Source: Flavobacterium saliperosum (GTDB lineage Bacteria; Bacteroidota; Bacteroidia; Flavobacteriales; Flavobacteriaceae). From it: a stretch of 64,000 nucleotides of DNA. Below are positions 44,525 through 53,856 of this stretch, in pieces. The notes under the pieces are model-generated. The model was not told the DNA's origin and did not search any database. It was given only the letters and a program-made list of their open reading frames with translations. A program made the position numbers and the translations under genes. The DNA is taken from assembly GCF_900100625.1 (NCBI RefSeq), contig NZ_FMTY01000004.1:162498-226497 (forward strand), given 5' to 3'. Position 1 is the stretch's first letter, and every line of letters starts with the position of its first letter.

Positions 44525-45088
44525 ATGACTGAAGAAATCATTTTTATTTTAGATAGCACGAAAGAATCCATGAGTGGTTCTATTGCACACCTGGAAAAAT
44601 CATTTTTAAACATTCGTGCCGGAAAAGCGTCTCCTCAAATGTTGGGAAGTGTTTTCGTGGATTATTACGGTTCACAAACCCCGCTTTCACAAGTAGCCAA
44701 TGTGAATACTCCTGATGCGAGAACCATTACGGTTACCCCTTGGGAAAAAAACATGCTGCACCCTATCGAAAAAGCGATTATGATTGCCAATCTTGGTTTT
44801 AACCCGATGAACAACGGAGACAACATTATCATCAGCGTTCCGCCATTAACAGAAGAGCGTCGTAAAGAATTGGTCAAACAAGCCAAAGCGGAAGCGGAAG
44901 ACGCGAAAGTAAGTATCCGTAACGCCCGTAAAGATGCCAATACCGACATCAAGAAATTGGAAAAAGAAGGAACTTCGGAAGACATCTGTAAAACAGCGGA
45001 AGACGATGTTCAGAAACTTACCGATCTATACATCAAAAAAATCGATGAGCATTTAGCCATTAAAGAAGCTGAAATCATGAAAGTATAA
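44525..45088 (+). CDS. frr: Ribosome recycling factor
   Basis: 187 residues, the usual length. Landmarks: NIRAGKASPQMLGSVFVDYYGSQTPLSQVANV, PWEKNMLHPIEKAI, and ISVPPLTEERRKELVKQAKAEAEDAKVSIRNARKDAN. With EF-G it splits post-termination ribosomes. It ends the pyrH operon at a clear terminator. Confidence 0.97.
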   Translation: MTEEIIFILDSTKESMSGSIAHLEKSFLNIRAGKASPQMLGSVFVDYYGSQTPLSQVANVNTPDARTITVTPWEKNMLHPIEKAIMIANLGFNPMNNGDNIIISVPPLTEERRKELVKQAKAEAEDAKVSIRNARKDANTDIKKLEKEGTSEDICKTAEDDVQKLTDLYIKKIDEHLAIKEAEIMKV

Positions 45089-45094
45089 TTTAAG

Positions 45095-45119
45095 TCCCGA
45101 TTTTTAATCGGGATTTTTT
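45095..45119 (+). terminator. Terminator of pyrH-frr
   Basis: Stem TCCCGAT (45095-45101) / ATCGGGA (45107-45113) and a T run. Confidence 0.85.
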
Positions 45120-45136
45120 ATTTCATACCTTTACCC

Positions 45137-45144
45137 TACTTTTG
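45137..45144 (+). promoter_or_regulatory. TAnnTTTG (-7) promoter box
   Basis: TACTTTTG, perfect consensus, 32 nt before the ATG of the DUF5686 gene and behind the frr terminator. Confidence 0.55.
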
Positions 45145-45176
45145 TAACCATTATTCCGAAAGTCCGTCTTATTTTG

Positions 45177-47684
45177 ATGCGAATTTTTCTCTTTCTGTTT
45201 TTTACATTCAGCATTTTAGGTAATGCCCAGAACCCCGTTTCCGGAATTGTTCGCAATACCAGCAACAACAAACCATTGCCTTTTGCCACCATTCATCTGA
45301 GTAACGGAAAAACCATCATTGTGGATGTCGACGGAAAATTCATTATAGAAAACACCGCCGGCGTTAACAATTTCACGGTTTCCTATACCGGATTTCAGCC
45401 GGAAACCATTGTATTAAAAACCAATCAGAAATTTTATTCGGTAAAACTCTCCGAAAAAGCACAGCGACTCAATGAACTGGTCATCGGTGGAAATCCGGCA
45501 TTGGACATCATCAAAAACACCATCATTTATAAGGACATCAACAATCCGCAGAAAAAACTTAACAGCTTTCAGTTTAAAACCTACAACAAACTCATCATAA
45601 CCGCCAATCCGGATTCCATCAGAGGAGATATTGATTCCGTTTTTATCTATGAAAAAGTAGGGGCCCGACTTCAGAAACTGGATTCGTCCGATTTCAAATT
45701 CAAGAAAATCATTCAGAAACAGCATTTGTATCAAACGGAAAAAGTATCGCACATTCAGTTCAGTCAGCAGCAAGGCATGAAAGAAACCGTTTTGGCCACC
45801 CGAATGGCGGGTTTTAAACAACCCATTTACGAGTACATCGGTTTGAAACTGCAATCGTATTCCGTTTACGATGACAAAATCGAACTTTTCGAAACCAAAT
45901 ACCCCAATCCCATTGCCAACGACGCCTTAAGTTACTACAATTACAAAATTCTGGATACCGTATTTTTGGGCAACCGAAAAGCATTCATGATTCATTTCAA
46001 GCATAAAAACCAAAACAGAAAGGCGAAACTGGAGGGCATTCTGTACATCGATAAAGAAAGTTTTGCCGTAGCGAAATCCGTATACCGTTCCAAAGGAATT
46101 CTCGACATCAGTGCCACCAATTACCTGACGTATTACAAGGAAGACGACACTTGGTTTCCTGAAAAGAACACCTTTAAAATCGTAAAAGGAAGCAACAAGG
46201 GAGACGTGAAAATTTTAGGGGAAACCATTAAATTCACACCCGATGAGGAAGAAGTGGAAGACGAAAGCAAAAAACAAAAAAAATCTGCCTCCGATTTCGT
46301 GTATATCCTTTCCGAATCCAAAAACTTTGAGACCGAATTCAATACGCCCGTAAAAATCAAACACCAGTACATCGCCATTGACATTAATGAAGATGCGATT
46401 TCAAAAAACGAAAGCTACTGGACGCCCTTCCGCAAAGACAGTCTGGATGTAAGAAGCATGAGTACCTACTCCACTTTAGACAGTTTGGTAACCAAAGAAG
46501 GATACGAGCAAAAAATTAAAATCGGACGAAAGGTCATCAATGGATTTATTCCTTTAGGTCCGGTCGATCTGGAACTCCGCCAATTGATAAAATACAACAA
46601 CTACGAAGGATTTCGTTTTGGCTTGGGCGGAATAACCAACGATGGATTTTCAAAAATCATTCGACTGAACGGCTACGGTGCTTATGGTTTAAAAGACGAC
46701 GGGTTCAAATACAGTGTGGGCCAATCGACACGTATCGGTAATTTTTCAGGTTCCTGGATAAGTGTTTCCTATACCGATGATTTACAGGAAATTGGTAGTA
46801 CCATTTTTGATATTGACCGGAAACGATTCCGATTGTACGACCCACGGCCTTTCAACTTAACCACGTTTTTCAGTCATAAAACCTGGAAAGCTTTTTTGGA
46901 AACCAAAATCATCCCAAAAACGGAAAGTGTCTGGCAACTGACCCAAACGTACATCGACCCTAAATTCGACTATACCTTTCAGGCAGGGGACAAATTCTAC
47001 AACAATTACAATTTAACAACCGCATCGTTGTCCGTACAATGGAATCCGTTTAGCGATTACATGCAAACCCCATCCGGAAGAATCGAATCGGAAAAAAGAT
47101 TTCCGAAATTCACATTTCAACTTTCGAATACCTTACCCGGAGTTTTTGGCAATGACCTGAATTTCGGAAAATTTGACTTCCGAACCGAAATCGAAAAAAA
47201 ATACCTTGACGGGCAGAAAACCTCCTTTCTCTTTCAGGCCGGAATTGCTTTTGGGGATGTGCCCATCACGCATCTTTACAGTATTTCTCCTAACACGCAA
47301 GACCGCGACGCCATCCTGCAACGTTTAAACATTACCGGAAAAAACAGTTTTGAAACCATGCGTTTCAATGAATTTTTCTCCAGCGAATACGTGGCACTGC
47401 ACTTCAAACACGCATTAAGAAAGATAAAACTGTTTAAAAAGGTGAACCCGACAACCGTTCTTGTAACCCGGGCAACAATAGGAGATTCGAAAAAACAGAT
47501 TAACCACAGCGGCTTTGCCTACAAAACACTGAAAGACGGCTATTTCGAATCGGGATTGGAGTTCAATAACATTTACAACGGATTGGGAATTTCCGGATTC
47601 TACCGTTATGGAGACAATGCCTTACCTACATTCAACGACAATATCTCTGTAAAACTAAGTTTTGTCCTTGATTTGGGATTCTAA
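45177..47684 (+). CDS. DUF5686 outer-membrane protein with carboxypeptidase-like domain
   Basis: 835 residues from the ATG at 45177 (the TTG three bases earlier is not needed). Signal peptide 1-18, carboxypeptidase-D-like regulatory domain ~20-95 (VSGIVRNTSNNKPLPFATIHL), then the DUF5686 region with a long beta-strand-rich C-terminal part ending in LSFVLDLGF, typical of an outer-membrane barrel. Function unknown. It has its own promoter box. The last 4 bp overlap the SMR gene on the minus strand. Confidence 0.88.
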   Translation: MRIFLFLFFTFSILGNAQNPVSGIVRNTSNNKPLPFATIHLSNGKTIIVDVDGKFIIENTAGVNNFTVSYTGFQPETIVLKTNQKFYSVKLSEKAQRLNELVIGGNPALDIIKNTIIYKDINNPQKKLNSFQFKTYNKLIITANPDSIRGDIDSVFIYEKVGARLQKLDSSDFKFKKIIQKQHLYQTEKVSHIQFSQQQGMKETVLATRMAGFKQPIYEYIGLKLQSYSVYDDKIELFETKYPNPIANDALSYYNYKILDTVFLGNRKAFMIHFKHKNQNRKAKLEGILYIDKESFAVAKSVYRSKGILDISATNYLTYYKEDDTWFPEKNTFKIVKGSNKGDVKILGETIKFTPDEEEVEDESKKQKKSASDFVYILSESKNFETEFNTPVKIKHQYIAIDINEDAISKNESYWTPFRKDSLDVRSMSTYSTLDSLVTKEGYEQKIKIGRKVINGFIPLGPVDLELRQLIKYNNYEGFRFGLGGITNDGFSKIIRLNGYGAYGLKDDGFKYSVGQSTRIGNFSGSWISVSYTDDLQEIGSTIFDIDRKRFRLYDPRPFNLTTFFSHKTWKAFLETKIIPKTESVWQLTQTYIDPKFDYTFQAGDKFYNNYNLTTASLSVQWNPFSDYMQTPSGRIESEKRFPKFTFQLSNTLPGVFGNDLNFGKFDFRTEIEKKYLDGQKTSFLFQAGIAFGDVPITHLYSISPNTQDRDAILQRLNITGKNSFETMRFNEFFSSEYVALHFKHALRKIKLFKKVNPTTVLVTRATIGDSKKQINHSGFAYKTLKDGYFESGLEFNNIYNGLGISGFYRYGDNALPTFNDNISVKLSFVLDLGF

Positions 47685-48010
47685 TGAGACGAAACGAATT
47701 TCAGCCCCACAATAGACGCAATCAGGGTTGTTAAAAAGAAGACACGCCAGAAATCAGCCGGCTCCTTAAATACGAAAATCCCCACTAAAACCGTCCCTAC
47801 GGCACCAATTCCTGTCCACACCGCATACGCCGTTCCTATCGGCAATGTTTGTGTCGCCTTATACAAGAGTAACATACTGATGGTCAGACAAACGAAAAAA
47901 CCGCCCATCCACAAGGTCGATGTTGTTCCCGAAGTTTCTTTGGCTTTACCCAGACAGGAGGCAAAACCCACTTCGAAAAAACCCGCGATAACCAATAAAA
48001 TCCAGTTCAT
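47681..48010 (-). CDS. SMR-family exporter, SugE/Gdx type
   Basis: 109 residues, four transmembrane helices. The essential membrane Glu is E13 (AGFFEVGFA). The motif AYAVWTGIGAVGTVLVGI is characteristic of the SugE/Gdx branch, whose tested members export guanidinium, rather than the multidrug EmrE branch. No guanidine riboswitch was recognised upstream. It is a proton-coupled antiporter working as a dimer; the substrate here is inferred. Confidence 0.9.
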   Translation of the reverse strand: MNWILLVIAGFFEVGFASCLGKAKETSGTTSTLWMGGFFVCLTISMLLLYKATQTLPIGTAYAVWTGIGAVGTVLVGIFVFKEPADFWRVFFLTTLIASIVGLKFVSSH

Positions 48011-48108
48011 TGTTGTTGAAATTAATTTACCGGTAAAGATAGTGTTTGAAACCTTAATCTTTTCTAAAATCTGAACTTCAAAAGGTTAAATTCTTCAGCC
48101 TTTTTACT

Positions 48109-48116
48109 ACATTTGC
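48109..48116 (+). promoter_or_regulatory. TAnnTTTG (-7) promoter box of asnS
   Basis: TACATTTG, perfect consensus, about 70 nt before the asnS ATG. The leader holds a weak hairpin (around 48143-48167). Confidence 0.55.
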
Positions 48117-48185
48117 AGGCATTTAATTTTTTATTTATTGAAAATTCAGTTTTATCGGAAAATTGAATAAAAAAACAATCTAAAA

Positions 48186-49631
48186 ATGAAACACACCAAA
48201 GTTAAAGACCTGCTAAACAGCGCGCCGGGACTGCATGAAGTAAAAGCAAAAGGATGGGTTAGAACATTTAGAAACAATCAATTTATCGCGTTGAACGACG
48301 GTTCAACCATCAATAATATTCAGTGTGTGGTTGATTTTGCAAACACACCCGAAGAAACCTTAAAAAGAATCACAACCGGAGCCGCAGTTTGTGTGGTAGG
48401 AACTTTGGCCGAAAGTCAGGGTGCCGGGCAAAAAGTGGAGATTCAGGTTTCCAAAATCGAAATTTTAGGCGATTCGGATGCCGAAAAATATCCGATGCAA
48501 CCTAAAAAACACTCTTTGGAATTCCTTAGAGAGAATGCGCATTTACGAATCCGCACCAATGCTTTTGGCGCCATCATGCGTGTGCGTTCCACATTAGCGT
48601 TTGCGGTACACCAATATTTTCAGGAAAAAGGCTTTTTCTATGTAAACACGCCAATCATTACCGGTTCGGATGCGGAAGGTGCTGGAGAAATGTTCAAAGT
48701 AACCGCGTTACCCTTCGATGGAACACCGAGAACCGAAGACGGAAAAGTAAATTACAAAGAAGATTTCTTCGGAAAAGAAACCAACCTAACCGTTTCCGGA
48801 CAGTTGGAAGGTGAAACCTATGCGATGGCTTTGGGTCAGATTTACACCTTCGGACCAACATTCCGTGCGGAAAACTCGAACACCTCCCGTCACTTGGCAG
48901 AATTCTGGATGATTGAGCCGGAAGTGGCGTTCAACAATTTGGCAGACAATATGGATTTGGCGGAAGATTTCATCAAATACGTAATCAAATATACGGTGGA
49001 CAAATGCGGCGACGATTTGAAATTCTTAGAACAACGTTTGTTGGAAGAAGAAAAATCAAAACCTCAGGCCGACCGAAGCGAAATGGCTTTATTGGAGAAA
49101 CTGAGCTTCGTTATGGACAACAACTTCAAACGGGTTTCGTACACCGAAGCGGTTGACATTTTGAAAAATTCGAAACCGAATAAAAACAAAAAATTCCAAT
49201 ACCCTATCGACGATTGGGGTGTGGATTTACAAAGTGAGCACGAACGTTTCCTGGTGGAAAAACACTTCAAATGTCCGGTAATTCTTTTCGATTATCCGGC
49301 GAACATCAAAGCGTTCTACATGCGTTTGAATGACAATACGGAACCTGGCAAAGAAACCGTACGCGCGATGGACATCCTGTTCCCGGGCATCGGAGAAATT
49401 GTAGGTGGTTCCCAGAGAGAAGAGCGTTACGATGTGCTTTTGGAAAAAATGAAAGTGTTGGGCATCGACGAAAAAGAATTGTACTGGTATTTGGACACCA
49501 GACGTTTCGGAAGTGCGGTTCACTCCGGATTCGGATTAGGTTTCGAACGTTTGGTATTGTTCGTAACGGGCATGACCAACATCCGTGATGTAATTCCGTT
49601 CCCAAGAACACCGCAAAACGCCGAGTTCTAA
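48186..49631 (+). CDS. asnS: Asparagine-tRNA ligase
   Basis: 481 residues, class IIb. The N-terminal OB-fold binds the anticodon ([22 protein letters not shown]). The catalytic core has motif 2 ([21 protein letters not shown]) and motif 3 ([29 protein letters not shown]). The asparaginyl enzyme, as opposed to the aspartyl one, is supported by the [11 protein letters not shown] segment. It charges tRNA-Asn directly. Its own promoter box lies upstream, and rpoN follows after a hairpin. Confidence 0.96.
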   Translation: MKHTKVKDLLNSAPGLHEVKAKGWVRTFRNNQFIALNDGSTINNIQCVVDFANTPEETLKRITTGAAVCVVGTLAESQGAGQKVEIQVSKIEILGDSDAEKYPMQPKKHSLEFLRENAHLRIRTNAFGAIMRVRSTLAFAVHQYFQEKGFFYVNTPIITGSDAEGAGEMFKVTALPFDGTPRTEDGKVNYKEDFFGKETNLTVSGQLEGETYAMALGQIYTFGPTFRAENSNTSRHLAEFWMIEPEVAFNNLADNMDLAEDFIKYVIKYTVDKCGDDLKFLEQRLLEEEKSKPQADRSEMALLEKLSFVMDNNFKRVSYTEAVDILKNSKPNKNKKFQYPIDDWGVDLQSEHERFLVEKHFKCPVILFDYPANIKAFYMRLNDNTEPGKETVRAMDILFPGIGEIVGGSQREERYDVLLEKMKVLGIDEKELYWYLDTRRFGSAVHSGFGLGFERLVLFVTGMTNIRDVIPFPRTPQNAEF

Positions 49632-49655
49632 TAAAAATTTAGTTTATAGTTTACA

Positions 49656-49700
49656 GTTCCAAGTTTCGGGTTTTTTATTAACTTTAGGCTTGGAACTTTT
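49656..49700 (+). terminator. Hairpin between asnS and rpoN
   Basis: GTTCCAAG (49656-49663) / CTTGGAAC (49689-49696), perfect 8-bp stem with a long loop, then TTTTAC. Probable terminator; weaker than the others. Confidence 0.5.
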
Positions 49701-49718
49701 ACATAAAACCCACTGTAA

Positions 49719-51185
49719 ATGCTCAAACAGAATCTACAATTCAAGTTATCCCAAAAATTATCGCCTCAGCAAATCCAACTGATGAAGCTGATTCAATTGC
49801 CTACACAAGCTTTTGAACAACGTCTGAAAGAGGAATTGGTGGAGAACCCCGCTTTGGAAGCCGGCAAGGAAGAATCGTTGGAAAGTGACGAATACGAAAC
49901 GGAAGACGAGTACGATGACTATGATGATTTTGACAACGAGAAAATCGATACCGATGAAATCAACATCGACGAGTACCTGAGCAACGACGAAACACCCGAT
50001 TACAAACTTCAGGCGAACAACTACAGCGATGACGATGAAGACCGAAGCCTGCCTTTCGCTGCACCGGTTAGTTTTCACCAGGATTTGATCAATCAGCTGA
50101 ATACGTTTATCCTGTCGGAAGACGAACGCGAAATTGCCGAATTTTTGGTAGGAAGCATTGACGACATGGGGTACATCCGCAGAACCGTTCAGGATATTGT
50201 GGATGATATGGCGTTTACTCAGGGGATTTATACTGACGAGAAAAACGTGGAGCGCATTTTACATATCATTCACCAACTGGAACCTACCGGTGTGGGCGCA
50301 CGTGACTTACAGGAATGTTTGCTGTTACAATTGCGTCACAAAACCCCAACAGATTCAGTGAGTCTGGCTATTTCCATTATCGAGCAGCAGTTTGACGCAT
50401 TCACGAAAAAACACTACGATAAATTATTACAGAAATTTGACGTTTCCCAGGAACAGTTGCGCAAAGCGATTGACGAAATCGAAAAACTGAACCCAAAACC
50501 GGGCGGATCCTTCGAGAGCAGTTCCAAAACCGTGGAGCATGTGGTGCCCGATTTCGCAATACGTGTGGTGGACGGTGAATTACAACTGACCATTAACGGA
50601 AGAAATGCACCGGAATTGCACGTTTCCAAAGATTATCAGGAAATGCTGCAAACGTATAAGGATTCGAGAGAAAAATCGAATTCCCAAAAAGATGCCGTGC
50701 AGTTCATCAAACAGAAACTGGATTCGGCGAAATGGTTTATCGATGCCATCAAACAGCGTAACGAAACGCTTTTGGTTACGATGAACGCGATTATGCATTA
50801 CCAGCAGGAGTATTTCATCGACGGGGACGAATCGAAACTGAAACCCATGATTCTGAAAGACATCGCCGACATGATTGGCCTTGACATTTCCACCATTTCC
50901 CGAGTAGCGAACAGTAAGTACGTAGAAACACCTTACGGAACAAAACTGATTAAGGAATTCTTCTCGGAAGCGATGAAAAACGATCAGGGCGAAGACGTTT
51001 CTACGATAGAAATCAAAAAAATTCTAAAAACGGTCATTGAAGAAGAAGACAAACAAAAACCGTTACCGGATGATAAATTAGCCGAAATCCTAAAAGAAAA
51101 AGGCTATCCGATTGCCCGACGCACCATTGCGAAATACCGTGAACTGATGGATATCCCGGTAGCCCGTATGCGCAAGAAAATTTAA
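49719..51185 (+). CDS. rpoN: RNA polymerase sigma-54 factor
   Basis: 488 residues. Region I is Gln/Leu-rich (LKQNLQFKLSQKLSPQQIQLMKLIQLP); an acidic region II follows (~50-105, EYETEDEYDDYDDFDNEK). The core-binding and helix-turn-helix parts include DMIGLDISTISRVANSKYVETPYG. The RpoN box reads ARRTIAKYRE near the C-terminus (Ile for the usual Val). It requires AAA+ activators for transcription from -24/-12 promoters; no such activator is in the window. Confidence 0.96.
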   Translation: MLKQNLQFKLSQKLSPQQIQLMKLIQLPTQAFEQRLKEELVENPALEAGKEESLESDEYETEDEYDDYDDFDNEKIDTDEINIDEYLSNDETPDYKLQANNYSDDDEDRSLPFAAPVSFHQDLINQLNTFILSEDEREIAEFLVGSIDDMGYIRRTVQDIVDDMAFTQGIYTDEKNVERILHIIHQLEPTGVGARDLQECLLLQLRHKTPTDSVSLAISIIEQQFDAFTKKHYDKLLQKFDVSQEQLRKAIDEIEKLNPKPGGSFESSSKTVEHVVPDFAIRVVDGELQLTINGRNAPELHVSKDYQEMLQTYKDSREKSNSQKDAVQFIKQKLDSAKWFIDAIKQRNETLLVTMNAIMHYQQEYFIDGDESKLKPMILKDIADMIGLDISTISRVANSKYVETPYGTKLIKEFFSEAMKNDQGEDVSTIEIKKILKTVIEEEDKQKPLPDDKLAEILKEKGYPIARRTIAKYRELMDIPVARMRKKI

Positions 51186-51218
51186 GTAGCCCGACAAAAA
51201 AGACGAAAACCGCCCAGA

Positions 51219-51318
51219 CCTGATGGAAGCGGCATCCTCCCGCCCTGGCGGGAGATAAAGCGCACAGCAGGAACTGCGAAACCAAACCGTCGCGAACCAT
51301 TCGCTTCAAAAACTAAAA
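51219..51318 (+). repeat. Dispersed intergenic repeat, copy C
   Basis: CTGATGGAAGCGGCATCC, hairpin TCCCGCC-CT-GGCGGGA (51238-51253), GATAAAGCGCACAGCAGG, and an end ATTCGCTTCAAAAACTAAAA. Same skeleton as copies A, B and D. It lies between rpoN and the next plus-strand gene. Confidence 0.75.
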
Positions 51319-51320
51319 AA

Positions 51321-51935
51321 ATGGATTTAAAAAAGATACTTCCTTTCTTTTCCTATCTCTTTCATCCGTTGTTCGTTTCGGTGTATGCGGCCTTGTTTTA
51401 CTTTTTTGTCACCAAGGATTTTTTCTATCCGTATGAAATCTTTCTGATTTTATTCCAGATTGCCATACTGACGGTATTTTTACCGATTTCGATGTATTTC
51501 CTTTTAAAGTCGTTGGGTCTGGCAAAATCCAGCATCATGCTGCATGAGAAAAAAGAGCGGCGTTTGCCTCTGGCTTTTCAGGCGATGTTTTATCTGGTAT
51601 TGATTGAACACAGTTTTTCTACGGTAGTGGTTCCCGAATTATACTATTTCTTTCTCGGGGCATTAATCAGCACGATTTTAACCTTAGTGCTTATTGTGCT
51701 CCATTTTAAAGCCAGCATCCACATGATTGCCATTACCGGCATGACCTTGTTTATCATGGCGATTTCGATTCACTATGGCATTCCGTTTGTGAGCTTAGTG
51801 GCTTTTTCTATCGTAATGATTGGTTTTGTGGCGTCGTCCCGTTTGTACATGCAGGCGCATACGATGCGGGAATTGCTGGTGGGAATTCTTGTGGGCGCAC
51901 TCCCTCAGATTGCGCTTTGGTATTTTTGGCTATAA
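51321..51935 (+). CDS. PAP2-like multi-pass membrane protein
   Basis: 204 residues, about six transmembrane segments. The layout resembles PAP2/phosphatidate phosphatase-like proteins: FHPLFVSVYAA at the start, KKERRLPLAFQ (basic motif), KASIHMIAITG and SSRLYMQAHTMRELLVGILVGALPQ (SR...H motif). The residues are not a full canonical catalytic set, so activity is uncertain. The last 6 bp overlap the convergent outer-membrane protein gene. Confidence 0.72.
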   Translation: MDLKKILPFFSYLFHPLFVSVYAALFYFFVTKDFFYPYEIFLILFQIAILTVFLPISMYFLLKSLGLAKSSIMLHEKKERRLPLAFQAMFYLVLIEHSFSTVVVPELYYFFLGALISTILTLVLIVLHFKASIHMIAITGMTLFIMAISIHYGIPFVSLVAFSIVMIGFVASSRLYMQAHTMRELLVGILVGALPQIALWYFWL

Positions 51936-52613
51936 AATATAAAACATGAAGCCGATGTTCAGATCCGACAGTTTCGAACCGTTTTTAAATATCGGATTCA
52001 AACCGTAATAGACGTGAATATTCCAGGTATTGTATCCGGTGGACATGTACATGCCGTATTGCCATTTATTGATGTTGTCGTCAACGTTTGAGGACTCACT
52101 GCCTATGGAGGCCGATTCCAATTTTAAATTTGTACTTAAGATATAACGCGCTTTAAAACCGGTATAGACTCTCCAAAATTTATGACTGTCGTAGCTCGCA
52201 TTGCGCCAGCGGATTTCCAACGGAATTTCGATACTGTGTGATACTATTTTCGTCTTAACCTCTTCGGCCGGAACCGGTGGATTTTCAGGGAAAAGATCGT
52301 CGGTACTGATAAACTGTTTGATGTTGTTATAGGAATATCCGATACCGGGAGCAATAGCCCAATGGCGGTTTTTGGAAATCGGGAAATCCCTCAGAAAACC
52401 GGCAGAAATACTGGGAGAAAACGAAAACTGCTTAAAACCCGCCGGACTGTTCTGAACCAAATTGTAACTTAACGCCACATAAAACTGATCTTCTCTGAAA
52501 AGCGAATCGACGACTTTCAGATTTTCTGTTTTCGTTTCATTGGAACCTGTTTCCTGAGAAAAAAGGAGAAAAGGAGTAATGACAAATAAAGCCAACAATA
52601 AAAACTTATGCAT
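51930..52613 (-). CDS. PorT-family outer-membrane beta-barrel protein
   Basis: 227 residues: signal peptide 1-19, then alternating beta-strands of an eight-stranded barrel ending in an aromatic/hydrophobic strand (LNIGFMFYIL). FREDQFYVALSYNLV and GFLRDFPISKNRHWAIAPGIGYSYN match the PorT-like family. The genuine PorT (SprT) is part of T9SS, which this organism uses, but whether this copy is that component or a paralogue cannot be decided here. Confidence 0.78.
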   Translation of the reverse strand: MHKFLLLALFVITPFLLFSQETGSNETKTENLKVVDSLFREDQFYVALSYNLVQNSPAGFKQFSFSPSISAGFLRDFPISKNRHWAIAPGIGYSYNNIKQFISTDDLFPENPPVPAEEVKTKIVSHSIEIPLEIRWRNASYDSHKFWRVYTGFKARYILSTNLKLESASIGSESSNVDDNINKWQYGMYMSTGYNTWNIHVYYGLNPIFKNGSKLSDLNIGFMFYIL

Positions 52614-52644
52614 ACTGTTTGATTTTCTGTACTAAGGTAATAAA

Positions 52645-52670
52645 AAAAGGCAATCCGTAGATTGCCTTTT
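52645..52670 (-). terminator. Terminator behind tRNA-Ser
   Basis: Perfect 11-bp stem AAAAGGCAATC / GATTGCCTTTT with a 4-nt loop; T run on the minus strand. It lies 10 nt past the tRNA 3' end. Confidence 0.88.
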
Positions 52671-52679
52671 AAAATTTAG

Positions 52680-52766
52680 CAGAGAGGAAGGGATTCGAAC
52701 CCTCGATACAGTTACCCATATACTAGCTTTCCAGGCTAGCTCCTTCAACCACTCGGACACCTCTCT
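52680..52766 (-). tRNA. tRNA-Ser (GGA)
   Basis: 87-nt cloverleaf on the minus strand. Acceptor stem AGAGAGG / CCTCTCT with discriminator G, D arm TCCGAGTGG..., anticodon stem CTAGC / GCTAG with loop CTGGAAA (anticodon GGA), a long class II variable arm, and T arm GAGGGTTCGAATCCCTT. No CCA is encoded. Confidence 0.96.
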
Positions 52767-52827
52767 AAATTCAGATTGCGAAATAACGATTTTATTTTGT
52801 TATTTCGAAGCTTTATTTCAAAAATTT

Positions 52828-53856
52828 TTACGTTAATTCTCCTCGTATAGCGGTTTCAAAAACCGTTTTAAATACGGACGGCGCAACTTGCTGACCCAGA
52901 AGGTACATCAACTTCGTAATGGCGGCTTCGGTGGTTATGTCGTGACCCGAAATCACTCCGATTTTTTTCAGTTGCATTCCGGTTTCGTATTTCCCCATAT
53001 TCACACTTCCTCCGGAACATTGGGTTACGTTGACCACATGAAGCCCTTTTTTAATGGCTTTTTTCAGAATGGCAATGAACCACTCTTCTGTGGGCGCATT
53101 CCCCGAACCATAGGTTTCCAGCACGACCCCTTTTAAATTTGGGATGTGCAGAATGGCATACAAAACGCTTTCGTTGATTCCCGGAAACATTTTTACCACC
53201 ACAACATTATCGTCAAATGTTTTGTTGATCTTTAATTTTTTACCGGGTGCTTTTTTCAGCAACAACTCCGTATTCACTTTCAAATCCACTCCAGACTCGG
53301 CAAGTTCCGGATAATTGGGCGAGGCGAAAGCATTAAAATGTTCCGCACTGATTTTGGTCGTACGGTTGCCGCGGTATAATTTGTATTCGAAATAGAGTCC
53401 GACTTCGGAAACCACTGGCTTGTTTTTATTTTGCAAAGACGCAATTTGAATGGCGGTAATCAGGTTTTCTTTCGCATCGGTGCGCAAGTCGCCAATTGGT
53501 AACTGCGAGCCGGTAAAAATGACCGGTTTGGTCAAATTTTCAAGCATAAAACTCAAAGCAGAGGCCGAATACGACATCGTATCCGAACCGTGGAGCACCA
53601 CAAAACCATCAAAAGTATCGTAATGTTCTTCAATAGCTTCGGCAATCGCCACCCATTTTTCCGGATTCATATTGGAAGAGTCAATTGGCTCTTTGAACGA
53701 AAAGGTTTCAATGTGGCAGTCCAATAATTTTAACTCGGGAATGTTGTGCAATAATTCGTCGAAGTTGAACGCTTTAAGCACGCCACTTTCGGAATCCTTT
53801 ACCATTCCGATAGTTCCTCCGGTATAGACCAATAATATTCTCGGCTTAGTTGACAT
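52828..53856 (-). CDS. ansA: Type I (cytoplasmic-type) L-asparaginase
   Basis: 342 residues, no signal peptide. First catalytic Thr in LVYTGGTIGM, second in VLHGSDTMSYSASALSFML, then FTGSQLPIGDLRTDAKENL. It hydrolyses asparagine to aspartate and ammonia. It overlaps the preceding acyltransferase gene by 11 bp, so both are translated from one message. The tRNA-Ser gene lies past its end on the same strand. Confidence 0.93.
   Translation of the reverse strand: MSTKPRILLVYTGGTIGMVKDSESGVLKAFNFDELLHNIPELKLLDCHIETFSFKEPIDSSNMNPEKWVAIAEAIEEHYDTFDGFVVLHGSDTMSYSASALSFMLENLTKPVIFTGSQLPIGDLRTDAKENLITAIQIASLQNKNKPVVSEVGLYFEYKLYRGNRTTKISAEHFNAFASPNYPELAESGVDLKVNTELLLKKAPGKKLKINKTFDDNVVVVKMFPGINESVLYAILHIPNLKGVVLETYGSGNAPTEEWFIAILKKAIKKGLHVVNVTQCSGGSVNMGKYETGMQLKKIGVISGHDITTEAAITKLMYLLGQQVAPSVFKTVFETAIRGELT

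Noticed and set aside
45414..45854. 146-residue minus-strand ORF inside the DUF5686 gene
   Set aside because: Antisense shadow of a long intact gene.
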